The notes under the pieces were generated by a model that worked only from the letters and a program-made list of their open reading frames with translations, ran no database searches and was not told the origin of the DNA. A stretch of DNA of 64,000 bases from Methylovirgula sp. 4M-Z18 (GTDB taxonomy: Bacteria > Pseudomonadota > Alphaproteobacteria > Rhizobiales > Beijerinckiaceae), in assembly GCF_037890675.1 (NCBI RefSeq), contig NZ_CP149574.1, forward strand, positions 3,572,874 through 3,636,873, read 5' to 3'. This document shows, in pieces, positions 17,271 to 25,930 of the stretch. The stretch's first letter is position 1. Every line of letters begins with the position of its first letter. Both the position numbers and the translations under genes were made by a program.

Positions 17271-17579
17271 ATGATTACGGCGGCACAATTACGGGCGTCC
17301 CGCGCGCTTCTCGGCATGGACCAACGCGAACTCGCCGCACGCTCGAATCTGTCGGTGCCGACCATTCAGCGCATGGAAGCCAGCGAGGGCGTGATCCGCG
17401 GAAACGTCGATTCGCTGATGAAACTGGTGGGTGCGCTCGATGAGGCCGGCATCGAACTCATCGGCGAAGGGGGGGCAAGCCAAGGGGGCGGCCGCGGCGT
17501 GCGGCTCAAAGAGCCAGTGACGACGTTCGACAACACGTCGGGCAATTCACCCCAATCGGCAAAGGCACGCGCAGCATAA
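17271..17579 (+). CDS. XRE-family helix-turn-helix regulator
   Basis: A 102-residue DNA-binding protein with one N-terminal XRE helix-turn-helix: AAQLRASRALLGMDQRELA, then NLSVPTIQRMEASEG. The C-terminal 40 residues are Gly/Ser-rich and disordered-looking. The ATG at 17271 is chosen over the one at 17265 because GAGGGG ends 6 bases before it. Its stop is 11 bases before hyfB, so it probably heads the operon and may control it. Similar one-domain XRE proteins are common in Hyphomicrobiales. Confidence 0.88.
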   Translation: MITAAQLRASRALLGMDQRELAARSNLSVPTIQRMEASEGVIRGNVDSLMKLVGALDEAGIELIGEGGASQGGGRGVRLKEPVTTFDNTSGNSPQSAKARAA

Positions 17580-17590
17580 GGACATCGGGG

Positions 17591-19600
17591 ATGGGGGCGA
17601 GCGTCGGGCTTTGGTGTGTCGCGGTTCTGTTCGGGCTCGGGGGCCTCGGCCTTATCTTTGGCCGCAGCCCGAACAGTTCCAGGCACATTTATACCGCGAC
17701 ACTGATTGTCGCCGTCATTGCAACGGTTTCGGCGCTCGCTCAGCTTTTGGCGGCAGCGACACCTTCTACTGTCGAACTGCCGCTCGGCCTGCCGTGGATT
17801 GGCGCACATTTCAAGATCGATGCGCTGTCGGCCTTCTTCCTCTGCGTCATCAATTTCGCCGGGGCCGCCGCGAGCCTTTATGGCATCGGCTACGGGCGAC
17901 ACGAGCAAGAACCGCAGCGCGTACTGCCATTTTTTCCCGCATTTCTTGCCGGCATGAACCTTGTGCTCCTGGCTGACGACGCCTTCAGCTTTCTCGTGTC
18001 GTGGGAGTTCATGTCGCTCGCGTCCTGGGCGCTGGTGATGGCCCACCATCGCGACCCGAACAACGCCCGCGCCGGGTTCATCTATATCGTCATGGCAAGC
18101 TTCGGGACGATGTGCCTGTTGCTTGCATTCGGTTTGCTGGCAGGGCCTGAAGGTGGCTACGCTTTTGATGCCATCCGGTCGCATCCACCGACGCCGATAT
18201 TTGCAGGCCTGGTGCTGTTTCTCGTTCTGTTCGGTGCAGGGTCGAAGGCGGGCCTAGTGCCGTTGCACGTCTGGCTCCCCCTCGCCCACCCCGCCGCGCC
18301 GAGCCATGTTTCAGCCCTGATGAGCGGCGTCATGACCAAGGTCGCGGTCTACGCCATGGTGAGGATCATTTTCGATCTCGTCGGGCCCGTCCCCGCTTGG
18401 TGGAGCATCGTCATTCTCATCGTTGGAGCCGGCACGGCGGCTCTGGGAATCCTCTACGCGGTGATGCAGAATGATCTCAAGCGGATGCTGGCCTACAGCA
18501 CCATCGAGAACATCGGCCTCATCGTCATCGGTCTTGGATTGGCGCTCGCGTTCAGAACCGATGGCCTGACCGGTGCTGCGGCGCTCGCCCTGACGGCCGC
18601 GCTCTTTCACGTCGTCAATCACTCATTGTTCAAAAGCCTGTTGTTCTTCGGGGCCGGCGCGGTTTTGTCGTCGACGGGCGAACGAGGGATTGAGCGCTTG
18701 GGCGGCCTCATTCATCGCATGCCCTACACCAGCTTCGCCTTTCTGGTTGCCTGCGCCGCCATTTCGGCCTTGCCGCCGCTCAACGGCTTTGCATCCGAAT
18801 GGCTCGTTCTGCAATCCATTCTTCTCAGCCCGGCCCTGCCGCAATGGGGGCTGAAGCTTCTGATCCCTGCCGTCGGCGCCCTGCTCGCGTTGGCGGCGGC
18901 ATTGGCCGCGGCATGTTTCGTGCGCGCCTTTGGCATCACGTTCCTGGGGCGTCCGCGCACCCTAAAAGCCGAGACCGCCAACGAGGTCGATCGGCTATCT
19001 ATTGCCGCCATGCTGAGCCTTGCGGCCTTGTGCGTGCTGGCCGGCGTTCTGCCGGGCGGCGTGATCGATGCGCTCGGCCCCGTGGTGCAGGGCTTAACCG
19101 GCGCGCGCATGCCGGCGCAACTCAGCGTACCGTGGCTCTCGATCGTGCCGATCGCCGAGAGCCACAGTTCCTACAACGGCTTGCTCGTGCTCGCCATGAT
19201 CGCCGTGTCCGGATCGCTCGTCGCCTTCGTGATTCATCGCTTTGCGTCCCGCGCTTTGCGGCGCGCCCCCGCCTGGGATTGCGGATTTCCGGACACGAAC
19301 CCCGCGACACAATATACGCCCAGCAGCTTTGCCCAACCGCTGCGCCGCGTGTTCGGCACCTTCGTGTTTCAAGCGCGCGAGCGGGTCGACATGCCAGCTC
19401 CCGGCAGCATCCGCCCCGCACGGTTTGACGTGACGTTGCGCGATCTCGCATGGGATCTCATCTATTCGCCGATCGCCAAAGCCGTCGGATATGCGGCCGA
19501 TCATCTCAATCAATTGCAGTTTCTGACGATCCGCCGCTACCTCAGCCTCGTCTTCGCGGCACTCGTGTTTCTTCTTCTGGTGCTCGCGTCATGGGCCTGA
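17591..19600 (+). CDS. hyfB: Hyf-type proton-conducting antiporter-like membrane subunit B
   Basis: A 669-residue membrane protein of the NuoL/MrpA/HyfB antiporter family with about 16 predicted helices. The key quinone/antiporter helices are visible: FLVSWEFMSLASWALV with the conserved Glu, then KAGLVPLHVWLPLAHPAAP with Lys and His, and ALFHVVNHSLFKSLLFFGAG. A long hydrophilic segment near residues 530-630 resembles HyfB C-termini. It should translocate H+ or Na+ in the membrane. It is the first structural gene, and its stop overlaps the start of hyfC. Confidence 0.92.
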   Translation: MGASVGLWCVAVLFGLGGLGLIFGRSPNSSRHIYTATLIVAVIATVSALAQLLAAATPSTVELPLGLPWIGAHFKIDALSAFFLCVINFAGAAASLYGIGYGRHEQEPQRVLPFFPAFLAGMNLVLLADDAFSFLVSWEFMSLASWALVMAHHRDPNNARAGFIYIVMASFGTMCLLLAFGLLAGPEGGYAFDAIRSHPPTPIFAGLVLFLVLFGAGSKAGLVPLHVWLPLAHPAAPSHVSALMSGVMTKVAVYAMVRIIFDLVGPVPAWWSIVILIVGAGTAALGILYAVMQNDLKRMLAYSTIENIGLIVIGLGLALAFRTDGLTGAAALALTAALFHVVNHSLFKSLLFFGAGAVLSSTGERGIERLGGLIHRMPYTSFAFLVACAAISALPPLNGFASEWLVLQSILLSPALPQWGLKLLIPAVGALLALAAALAAACFVRAFGITFLGRPRTLKAETANEVDRLSIAAMLSLAALCVLAGVLPGGVIDALGPVVQGLTGARMPAQLSVPWLSIVPIAESHSSYNGLLVLAMIAVSGSLVAFVIHRFASRALRRAPAWDCGFPDTNPATQYTPSSFAQPLRRVFGTFVFQARERVDMPAPGSIRPARFDVTLRDLAWDLIYSPIAKAVGYAADHLNQLQFLTIRRYLSLVFAALVFLLLVLASWA

Positions 19601-20547
19601 TTCTCGACCTTGCCATTCAAGGCATCCAGATGTTTCTCGTCTTGGCTCTGGCGCCACTGCTCACCGGCTTTGTGCGCAAGGTGAAGGCGCGGCTCGTGCG
19701 ACGACAAGGACCACCGCTGTTGCAGCCGTATCGCGACCTGCTGCGGCTCATGCGCAAGGAGGTCGTGCTCGCGCAGAATGCGTCCTGGCTCTTTCGTGTC
19801 ATACCCTACATGATCTTTGCGGCGACCTGGGTTGCGGCCGCGCTGGTGCCGACTTTCGCCATAGGCCTCCAGATCAGTTGGTCGGCCGACTTGATCGCCA
19901 TCATTGCCCTGCTGGGAAGCGCCCGCTTTTTCCTTGCCCTCGCCGGAATGGATGTCGGCACGAGCTTCGGTGGGATCGGCGCGAGCCGCGAAGTGATGAT
20001 CGCCACGCTCGCCGAACCCGCGATGATCATGATCGTGTTCACGCTCGCGCTCGTCGCCAACTCGACCCAGCTCTCGACAATCGCCAATCACATGCTGTCG
20101 GCGGCCGTGGGCTTACGCGTGTCGCTTGGCCTTGCTTTGATCGGGCTCGTCATCATCGCGCTCGCGGAGAACGCCCGTATTCCGGTGGACAATCCGGCAA
20201 CGCATCTTGAACTGACTATGGTGCACGAGGCCATGGTGCTCGAATATTCAGGCCGCCACTTGGCCGTCATTGAGCTCGCAGCGTATCTGAAGCTTCTGCT
20301 CTACATATCGCTGATCGCCTGCCTGTTTTTGCCTTGGGGCCTCGCGTCCGCCGGAGCGGGCGTGGCGGCATATGGCAAAGGCATCGTAGCCTATCTGTGC
20401 AAGTTGGCGCTCGGCGGGTTTCTGCTCGCCTTCTTCGAAACAAGTGTTGCGAAAATGCGCGTGTTTCGCGTTCCCGATTTCCTGGGCGTGGCGCTCATGC
20501 TCGGCCTGCTTGGCACTCTCCTCCTCTTCGTCTCGCGGAGCCTCTAG
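19591..20547 (+). CDS. hyfC: Hyf-type membrane subunit C (NuoH-like)
   Basis: A 318-residue inner-membrane protein of the NuoH/HycD/HyfC family, which anchors the peripheral [FeS] and large subunits to the antiporter part. Diagnostic tracts are VRRQGPPLLQPYRDLLRLMR (residues about 31-50), FGGIGASREVMIA, and ENARIPVDNPATHLELTMVH. The ATG at 19591 overlaps the hyfB stop by 10 bases. The longer upstream frame is a shadow of hyfB. Confidence 0.94.
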   Translation: MGLILDLAIQGIQMFLVLALAPLLTGFVRKVKARLVRRQGPPLLQPYRDLLRLMRKEVVLAQNASWLFRVIPYMIFAATWVAAALVPTFAIGLQISWSADLIAIIALLGSARFFLALAGMDVGTSFGGIGASREVMIATLAEPAMIMIVFTLALVANSTQLSTIANHMLSAAVGLRVSLGLALIGLVIIALAENARIPVDNPATHLELTMVHEAMVLEYSGRHLAVIELAAYLKLLLYISLIACLFLPWGLASAGAGVAAYGKGIVAYLCKLALGGFLLAFFETSVAKMRVFRVPDFLGVALMLGLLGTLLLFVSRSL

Positions 20548-20548
20548 G

Positions 20549-21211
20549 ATGACCCGTCTCGCGTTCGATGTCGCGCATCTTCTGGCCGGCGGACTGGTTC
20601 TGATCAGCTTCATGATGCTCTATCAGGATCGTCTCTATGCGCTCCTCAATGTCTTTGCCCTGCACGCCGTGGGTTTGGCGCTCTCGGTCGCCTGGCAAGC
20701 CTATGTCCAAGACGCGCCGCACCTCTACGTGACCGCGGCTATCGCGCTCATCATCAAGGCGATCATCATTCCCGTCGCGCTGCACCGGATCGTGGCGCGC
20801 CTCGGCATTCATCGCGAAGTCGAGACCGTGATCAGCATCGGCCCAACCATGCTCGCGGGGATCGGCCTCGTCGCTTTGTCCATGGTGGTCATGTTGCGGG
20901 TGACGGCCGACGCCGACGCCTTGGCGCGCGAGGATCTCGCCTTTGCGCTCGCCGTTCTCTTGCTCGGCCTCCTGATGATGGTGACACGCCGTAACGCCGT
21001 CAGTCAGGTCATCGGCTTCATGTCGGTGGAGAACGGATTGATCTTGGCGGCGACGGGCGCGCGGGGCATGCCGCTTGTCGTCGAGATCAGCGTCGCCTTC
21101 TCGGTTCTCGTCGCCTTGATCGTCATCGGCATTTTCCTGTTTCGCATCCGAGAACGTTTCGACACCGTCGATGTCCACGCCCTCGACCGTTTCCGGGGAG
21201 ATCAGCAATGA
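20549..21211 (+). CDS. hyfE: Hyf-type membrane subunit E (NuoK-like)
   Basis: A 220-residue membrane protein of the HyfE family with about six helices; the C-terminal half (ARRNAVSQVIGFMSVENG-like segment, about residues 145-170) is NuoK-like and carries the conserved Glu in MSVENG. The start is one base after the hyfC stop, and the end overlaps hyfF in ATGA. It is expected to contribute to ion translocation with HyfB and HyfF. Confidence 0.9.
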   Translation: MTRLAFDVAHLLAGGLVLISFMMLYQDRLYALLNVFALHAVGLALSVAWQAYVQDAPHLYVTAAIALIIKAIIIPVALHRIVARLGIHREVETVISIGPTMLAGIGLVALSMVVMLRVTADADALAREDLAFALAVLLLGLLMMVTRRNAVSQVIGFMSVENGLILAATGARGMPLVVEISVAFSVLVALIVIGIFLFRIRERFDTVDVHALDRFRGDQQ

Positions 21212-22656
21212 ATGCGGCACCCGTCGATAATGTTACCCTGATCTTGGCGATCCCTGCGGCAGCGGCCGTCATTCTAGCGCTTCTCCCGGATTACCGATTG
21301 TCGGCGCGCCTCAACGTGATCGCGGCATTCCTAACACTTGTTGCCGCCGTATCGCTCTTTGTCGCAAAGCCGGACCCGAGCCCTTACATCGTGATCGACG
21401 ATCTCAACATCGTCTTCGTGGTCCTCAATTCTTTCGTCGGCTTCACCACAAGTGCGTTCAGCGCAAGTTACATCGCGCACGAATTGGAAACCGGGCGACT
21501 GACCCCCTCCCACCTGCGCACGTATCACGCCATGTACCAGGTGCTGCTGTTCGCCATGAACCTGGCGCTCATCGCCAACAATATCGGCTTGATGTGGGTG
21601 GCGATCGAATTGGCGACACTCACCACCGTCCTGATGGTGGGACTCTACCGCACCGACGCGGCCATCGAGGCGGCGTGGAAATACTTCATTCTCGGAAGCG
21701 TCGGCATCGCGCTCGCCCTGTTCGGAACGATCCTCATCTATATGGCGGCGCGGCCGGTCGTGGGCGAAGGACAGGAGGGAATGATATGGACCGTATTGAT
21801 CGCGCACGCATCGGCTTTTGATCCGGCGCTGCTGAACATCGCCTTCGTCTTCCTGCTCCTCGGCTACGGCACGAAAGTCGGTCTGGCGCCGCTCCATGCC
21901 TGGCTGCCGGACGCCCATGCCGAAGGCCCGACACCGATTTCGGCCGTGCTCTCCGGCCTCCTGCTCAATGTGGCGCTGTACGCGGTCTTACGCTTCAAAC
22001 TCCTGCTGGCAGTGAACGCTCTCGCCATCCCGCCCGGGACGTTGATGGCAACAATGGGCCTGATCTCGGTCCTCTTCGCCGGTTTCATGCTCTATCGCCG
22101 GCGCGACATTAAACGGATGTTTGCCTATTCCTCGATCGAACATATGGGTATCATCGCCTTCGCGTTCGGCATGGGCGGCCCGTTGGCAAATTTCGCCGGA
22201 CTGTTGCATATGACCATGCACAGCCTGACAAAATCTGCGATCTTTTTTGCCGTGGGACATGTGGCTCAGGCCAAGGGGACGCAGAAGATCAGCGAGATTC
22301 GCGGCCTGACCGAAACGCATCCGTTTCTCGGCTGGAGCCTGGTGCTCGGCGTCGTCGCAATCGCCGGCATGCCGCCCTTCGGCATTTTTATGAGCGAGTT
22401 TCTGGCGATCAGCTCGACCTTCGCCCGTCTGCCCTTGCTGACGATTCCGCTCGTCATCGGCCTCTTGATCGCGTTCGGCGCCCTGCTCCTGCGGCTGCAT
22501 GGGCTTGCCTTCGGCAAACCCGTCGGCAGCGCGGCGCCCGTGCAAGCGTCCTATCTGCCCATGGTCGTGCATCTTGGACTGGTGCTTGGAGCGGGGATCT
22601 ATCTGCCGCCGCCGCTGGTCGCATGGTTCCAGCACGTCGCACGGCTTCTCGGATGA
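21208..22656 (+). CDS. hyfF: Hyf-type antiporter-like membrane subunit F (NuoN/NuoM-like)
   Basis: A 482-residue membrane protein, the second antiporter-like subunit. Typical helices are GLMWVAIELATLTTVLMVGL (conserved Glu), KVGLAPLHAWLPDAHAEGP (Lys, His, Asp), and HMTMHSLTKSAIFFAVGH. Both ends overlap neighbours by ATGA, which signals tight co-translation. The gene order B-C-E-F lacks hyfD, as in many Hyf-like clusters. Confidence 0.93.
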   Translation: MNAAPVDNVTLILAIPAAAAVILALLPDYRLSARLNVIAAFLTLVAAVSLFVAKPDPSPYIVIDDLNIVFVVLNSFVGFTTSAFSASYIAHELETGRLTPSHLRTYHAMYQVLLFAMNLALIANNIGLMWVAIELATLTTVLMVGLYRTDAAIEAAWKYFILGSVGIALALFGTILIYMAARPVVGEGQEGMIWTVLIAHASAFDPALLNIAFVFLLLGYGTKVGLAPLHAWLPDAHAEGPTPISAVLSGLLLNVALYAVLRFKLLLAVNALAIPPGTLMATMGLISVLFAGFMLYRRRDIKRMFAYSSIEHMGIIAFAFGMGGPLANFAGLLHMTMHSLTKSAIFFAVGHVAQAKGTQKISEIRGLTETHPFLGWSLVLGVVAIAGMPPFGIFMSEFLAISSTFARLPLLTIPLVIGLLIAFGALLLRLHGLAFGKPVGSAAPVQASYLPMVVHLGLVLGAGIYLPPPLVAWFQHVARLLG

Positions 22657-24185
22657 AGGACGCAGACATGCCGACATTCGCAGAAATCGTCACGTCGGGG
22701 CAAGTGATCGACAGCTTTCGCCCCTGGCGGCGCGTCGCCGTTACGCAAGATGTCTGGCGCTCGGCCGTCGAGCAGATGGTAGCCGGGTCTTGGACGCTGC
22801 TTGCGCTGTGGGGCGACCGGACTACGGTATACATGGCGATTCTTGACGAAGCCGCACGCGACATAGCTGTCCTCGGCCTGGCTTGCCCCGAAGGGGTTTT
22901 TCCATCCGTCGGACTTGATCATCCGCCAGCATTGCGACTGGAGCGCGCGCTGCAAGATCTTTGCGGCCTGACCGCGCAAGGGTTGCCAGACACGCGGCCG
23001 TGGCTGGATCATGGCCGATGGCCCGTCCGTCATCCGCTCGGATCTCACACGGCGGCCGCGCCGGAGCCTCGCCCCTACAGCTTTCTCACCGCGGAAGGCG
23101 AAGGTCTGCACCAAATTCCGGTCGGGCCGGTCCATGCAGGCATTATCGAGCCGGGCCACTTTCGCTTCACGGCCAACGGCGAAACGGTCGTGCGGCTGGA
23201 AGAGCGGCTTGGCTATGTCCACAAGGGCATCGAAACACTCATGTGCGGGGCCACGCTCGACAAGGCGGCCCGCCTCGCCGGCCGCGCCTCCGGCGACAGC
23301 ACGGTTGCTTACGCAATCGCCTTCGCCCGCGCCGTCGAGGCGGCTTGCGGCCTCGAGATTTCGCCGCGCGCCACCTATTTGCGCGCCTTGATGGCCGAAC
23401 TCGAAAGGCTGGCCAATCATCTCGGCGATATCGGCGCGATCTGCAACGATGCCGCATTCGCGCTGATGCATGCGCATACGAGCGTCCTGCGCGAACGTGT
23501 TCTTCGCACCGCAGCCGATTGTTTCGGCCACCGTCTCATGATGGATCGTGTCGTTCCCGGCGGCGTGAGCGTGGATTTGTCCAGGCCGGACGTGACGCAC
23601 ATCAGGGACCTGCTGCGGACCATTCGTCCGGCTTTCGCCACGCTTATCGAGCTCTACGACAATACGGCGTCGCTGCAGGATCGAACCGTCGGCACGGGCA
23701 TTGTCCGGCCGGCGCTTGCCGCCCAATACGGCGCCGGCGGCTACATCGGCCGCGCTTCGGGCCGCACCTTCGATGCGCGGCGCACGCTCGCCTATCCTCC
23801 TTATGACATGCTCGACTTTGACGTGCCGGTTCGCCACGACGGCGATGTCAATGCGCGCGTATGGATTCGTATTCGCGAAGTCGAGCAAAGCCTCTCGCTC
23901 ATCGCCCAGATCCTTGACCGCTTGCCGGAAGACAATACGACCCGGATCGAGATCAATAGCGCCGGCGAAACGCGAGAGGGCCTCGCGCTCGTGGAGGGAT
24001 TTCGCGGTGATATTTTGGCGTGGGTGCGGATCGATTCCGAAGGCCGCGTAGAGCGCTGTCATTTGCGCGACCCGTCCTGGTTCCAGTGGCCGCTGCTCGA
24101 GGCGGCGATCGAAGGAAACATCGTGGCCGATTTCCCCCTGTGCAACAAGTCATTCAACTGTTCCTACTCGGGGCATGATCTTTAG
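22653..24185 (+). CDS. hyfG: Hydrogenase-4-like large subunit lacking Ni ligands (Ehr type)
   Basis: A 510-residue NuoC-NuoD-type fusion. A NuoC-like part spans about residues 1-130. The large-subunit part contains the family tract HAGIIEPGHFRF (161-172). At the first Ni-binding motif, where hydrogenases have RxCGxC, the sequence reads RASGDSTV (211-218), with no cysteine. The C-terminus FPLCNKSFNCSYSGHDL has no DPCxxC. It therefore cannot bind the NiFe centre in the usual way and belongs with energy-converting hydrogenase-related (Ehr) proteins. The start overlaps hyfF in ATGA; an ATG at 22668, six bases after AAGGAC, is an alternative. The gene symbol refers to homology, not to hydrogenase activity. 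Confidence 0.88.
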   Translation: MKDADMPTFAEIVTSGQVIDSFRPWRRVAVTQDVWRSAVEQMVAGSWTLLALWGDRTTVYMAILDEAARDIAVLGLACPEGVFPSVGLDHPPALRLERALQDLCGLTAQGLPDTRPWLDHGRWPVRHPLGSHTAAAPEPRPYSFLTAEGEGLHQIPVGPVHAGIIEPGHFRFTANGETVVRLEERLGYVHKGIETLMCGATLDKAARLAGRASGDSTVAYAIAFARAVEAACGLEISPRATYLRALMAELERLANHLGDIGAICNDAAFALMHAHTSVLRERVLRTAADCFGHRLMMDRVVPGGVSVDLSRPDVTHIRDLLRTIRPAFATLIELYDNTASLQDRTVGTGIVRPALAAQYGAGGYIGRASGRTFDARRTLAYPPYDMLDFDVPVRHDGDVNARVWIRIREVEQSLSLIAQILDRLPEDNTTRIEINSAGETREGLALVEGFRGDILAWVRIDSEGRVERCHLRDPSWFQWPLLEAAIEGNIVADFPLCNKSFNCSYSGHDL

Positions 24186-24193
24186 GCCAAGCG

Positions 24194-24706
24194 ATGCGCA
24201 AGATCCTCTTCAAAAGCTTGTTCAGCCCCCCTCTGACCGAACCCGCGCCGGAACCGGACGCGGATATTGCGGAACTTGCCGCCGAGCTGAATGCCGCTGC
24301 CCAGGTGCGCCTCGGGCGTAGTCTTTCCATCCGCGAGGTCGACGCAGGTTCGTGCAACGGTTGCGAACTCGAAATCCACGCTCTCGGCAATGCGTTCTAT
24401 GATCTTGAACGCTTTGGACTGAGATTCGTCGCGTCGCCACGCCACGCGGATGTCTTGCTCGTGACGGGACCCGTGACCCACAATATGCGCGAGGCGCTCG
24501 AACGCACGTACGATGCCACACCGGCACCGAAATGGGTGATTGCGGCCGGCGATTGCGCGCACGACTGCGGCATCTTCGCCGGCTCCTATGCTTGCAGCGG
24601 CGGTGTTTCGTCAGTCATTCCGGTCGACCTCCATATTCCCGGCTGTCCGCCGACGCCGGCAGCTTTGCTCAAGGGTCTGCTCGCGCTCATGACAAAAGAG
24701 AAGTAA
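24194..24706 (+). CDS. hyfI: Hydrogenase-4-like small [4Fe-4S] subunit (NuoB/HyfI-like)
   Basis: A 170-residue NuoB-like subunit. Four cysteines in the right places for the N2-type cluster are visible: C54 and C57 (AGSCNGCE), C121 (AAGDCAHDC) and C151 (HIPGCPPTP). The cluster-binding capacity looks intact although the large subunit partner has lost its Ni site. It starts 8 bases after hyfG and ends the operon. No HyfA/HyfH-type ferredoxin subunit is encoded nearby, so the electron donor is unknown. Confidence 0.9.
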   Translation: MRKILFKSLFSPPLTEPAPEPDADIAELAAELNAAAQVRLGRSLSIREVDAGSCNGCELEIHALGNAFYDLERFGLRFVASPRHADVLLVTGPVTHNMREALERTYDATPAPKWVIAAGDCAHDCGIFAGSYACSGGVSSVIPVDLHIPGCPPTPAALLKGLLALMTKEK

Positions 24707-24753
24707 GCCGCGCGACAACATCCCTCCGACTCCCGCCCTATCGCGCCGAAACA

Positions 24754-24788
24754 CGTTCGGGAGCATCTCGTCGAGATGCTCCCGAACG
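24754..24788. terminator. Bidirectional hairpin between hyfI and the catabolic operon
   Basis: A 17-base perfect inverted repeat (arms 24754-24770 and 24772-24788, CGTTCGGGAGCATCTCG and its complement) around a single T. There is no T-run, but it sits between convergent transcripts. Confidence 0.75.
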
Positions 24789-24811
24789 CCATGATAATCA
24801 GCTTACGCGCA

Positions 24812-25876
24812 TCACGGATCCACTGTCAGAAGCCGAAACGTTTCCGGCACGATCGCCGGGCGGCTCGGAAGTTCTTCTGTCTTGGGCAACATCGGCCCTT
24901 GATCGGAGACCGGGAGATACAGGCGGTGGGTCGAGGGGTCGAGCGCCAGGGTCCGCGCGCCGGGTGCCGTCTTGATCACTTGGGCAATTTCGAATTTGCC
25001 GGCAGCGTCTTGCCGCACGACCGACACCGTGCCATCGCCGCAGGAGATGAAGGCGAGATCCGCGGACGGATCGAAGACGATTGCATCCGTGCCCTTGCCG
25101 ATCGGGAGGCTGGCAAGGAGCGAACCGTCATCGGCGCTGAGGACAGCGAGAACGCCGCTTCTGCAGCCGACGTACAAGTGCCGATGCTTGGTATCGATCG
25201 CGAGCGGCGTCGGGTCTTCGCAGCCGCCGCCGATCGCCCATTCGCTGGTCACCTTCAGGGTCTGTGCATCGATCCGCGCGATCTTTTGCTTATCGGAAAT
25301 ATTCACATAGACGTTGCCGGCGCCATCCGCCGCCGCATATTCGGGCGAACCATCGAGCGCCACCTCACCAAGGCGCTTCCCCGAGTGCGGATCGAACGCA
25401 ACGGCAAGATTGTCATCGCCAGCGAAAGCAAAGCCGCGTTTCGAATGGGGGTCGTAGATCACGGCATCGGGCGCATGACCAAGATCGATCTGCCGAAGGA
25501 CTTTCAGGTCCTTGAGCGAGAAGACCGTTGACGTGTTGTCCTTGCCATCGCCGGTAAAGCCGATGCCGAGATCGGAGGCCAATGCGATGCCGTGCACGCG
25601 CGTTCCTGCAATGGCCGGGATCGTTCCCGCAGATTTTTGGGCCGCGACATCCTCAACAAGAACCCCGCCGACACGCGTCACGAACAGATGATGCGTATTC
25701 GTGTCATAGGCAAGATAATCCCATCCGCCTTCACCACCGATCTTCGTCGTCGCGGCGACATGATAGCTGGGCGCTGGTGCCGTCGCGGCCCAGCTTGCCG
25801 AACTCATGGCGGCAACAGAAAGTGTTGCGGCCAATCCAGCTTTCAGGCCGGCGCGTAGTTTTGCTTGATATTTCAC
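24812..25876 (-). CDS. Secreted YVTN/YncE-like beta-propeller protein (paralogue)
   Basis: A 354-residue protein with a Sec signal peptide (cut near SWA-AT at about residue 30) and YVTN-type blades, e.g. GGWDYLAYDTNTHHLFVTRV, APDAVIYDPHSKRGFAFAG and GTDAIVFDPSADLAFISCG. It is a paralogue of the protein at 3030-4103, and both are linked to transporter genes. It is the last gene of the minus-strand catabolic operon, 54 bases after dctA. It may bind a small molecule or protein in the periplasm; no enzymatic motif is seen. Confidence 0.87.
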   Translation of the reverse strand: MKYQAKLRAGLKAGLAATLSVAAMSSASWAATAPAPSYHVAATTKIGGEGGWDYLAYDTNTHHLFVTRVGGVLVEDVAAQKSAGTIPAIAGTRVHGIALASDLGIGFTGDGKDNTSTVFSLKDLKVLRQIDLGHAPDAVIYDPHSKRGFAFAGDDNLAVAFDPHSGKRLGEVALDGSPEYAAADGAGNVYVNISDKQKIARIDAQTLKVTSEWAIGGGCEDPTPLAIDTKHRHLYVGCRSGVLAVLSADDGSLLASLPIGKGTDAIVFDPSADLAFISCGDGTVSVVRQDAAGKFEIAQVIKTAPGARTLALDPSTHRLYLPVSDQGPMLPKTEELPSRPAIVPETFRLLTVDP

Positions 25877-25930
25877 GTGTATGCTCCTTGGTTTATGATG
25901 CCTGTGTTGGGTGATATGCGCGCTGGTGTT

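Noticed and set aside
22653-24706. Annotation of the Hyf-like operon as an active [NiFe] hydrogenase 4
   Set aside because: The large subunit lacks the RxCGxC and DPCxxC ligands, so hydrogenase activity is not supported.
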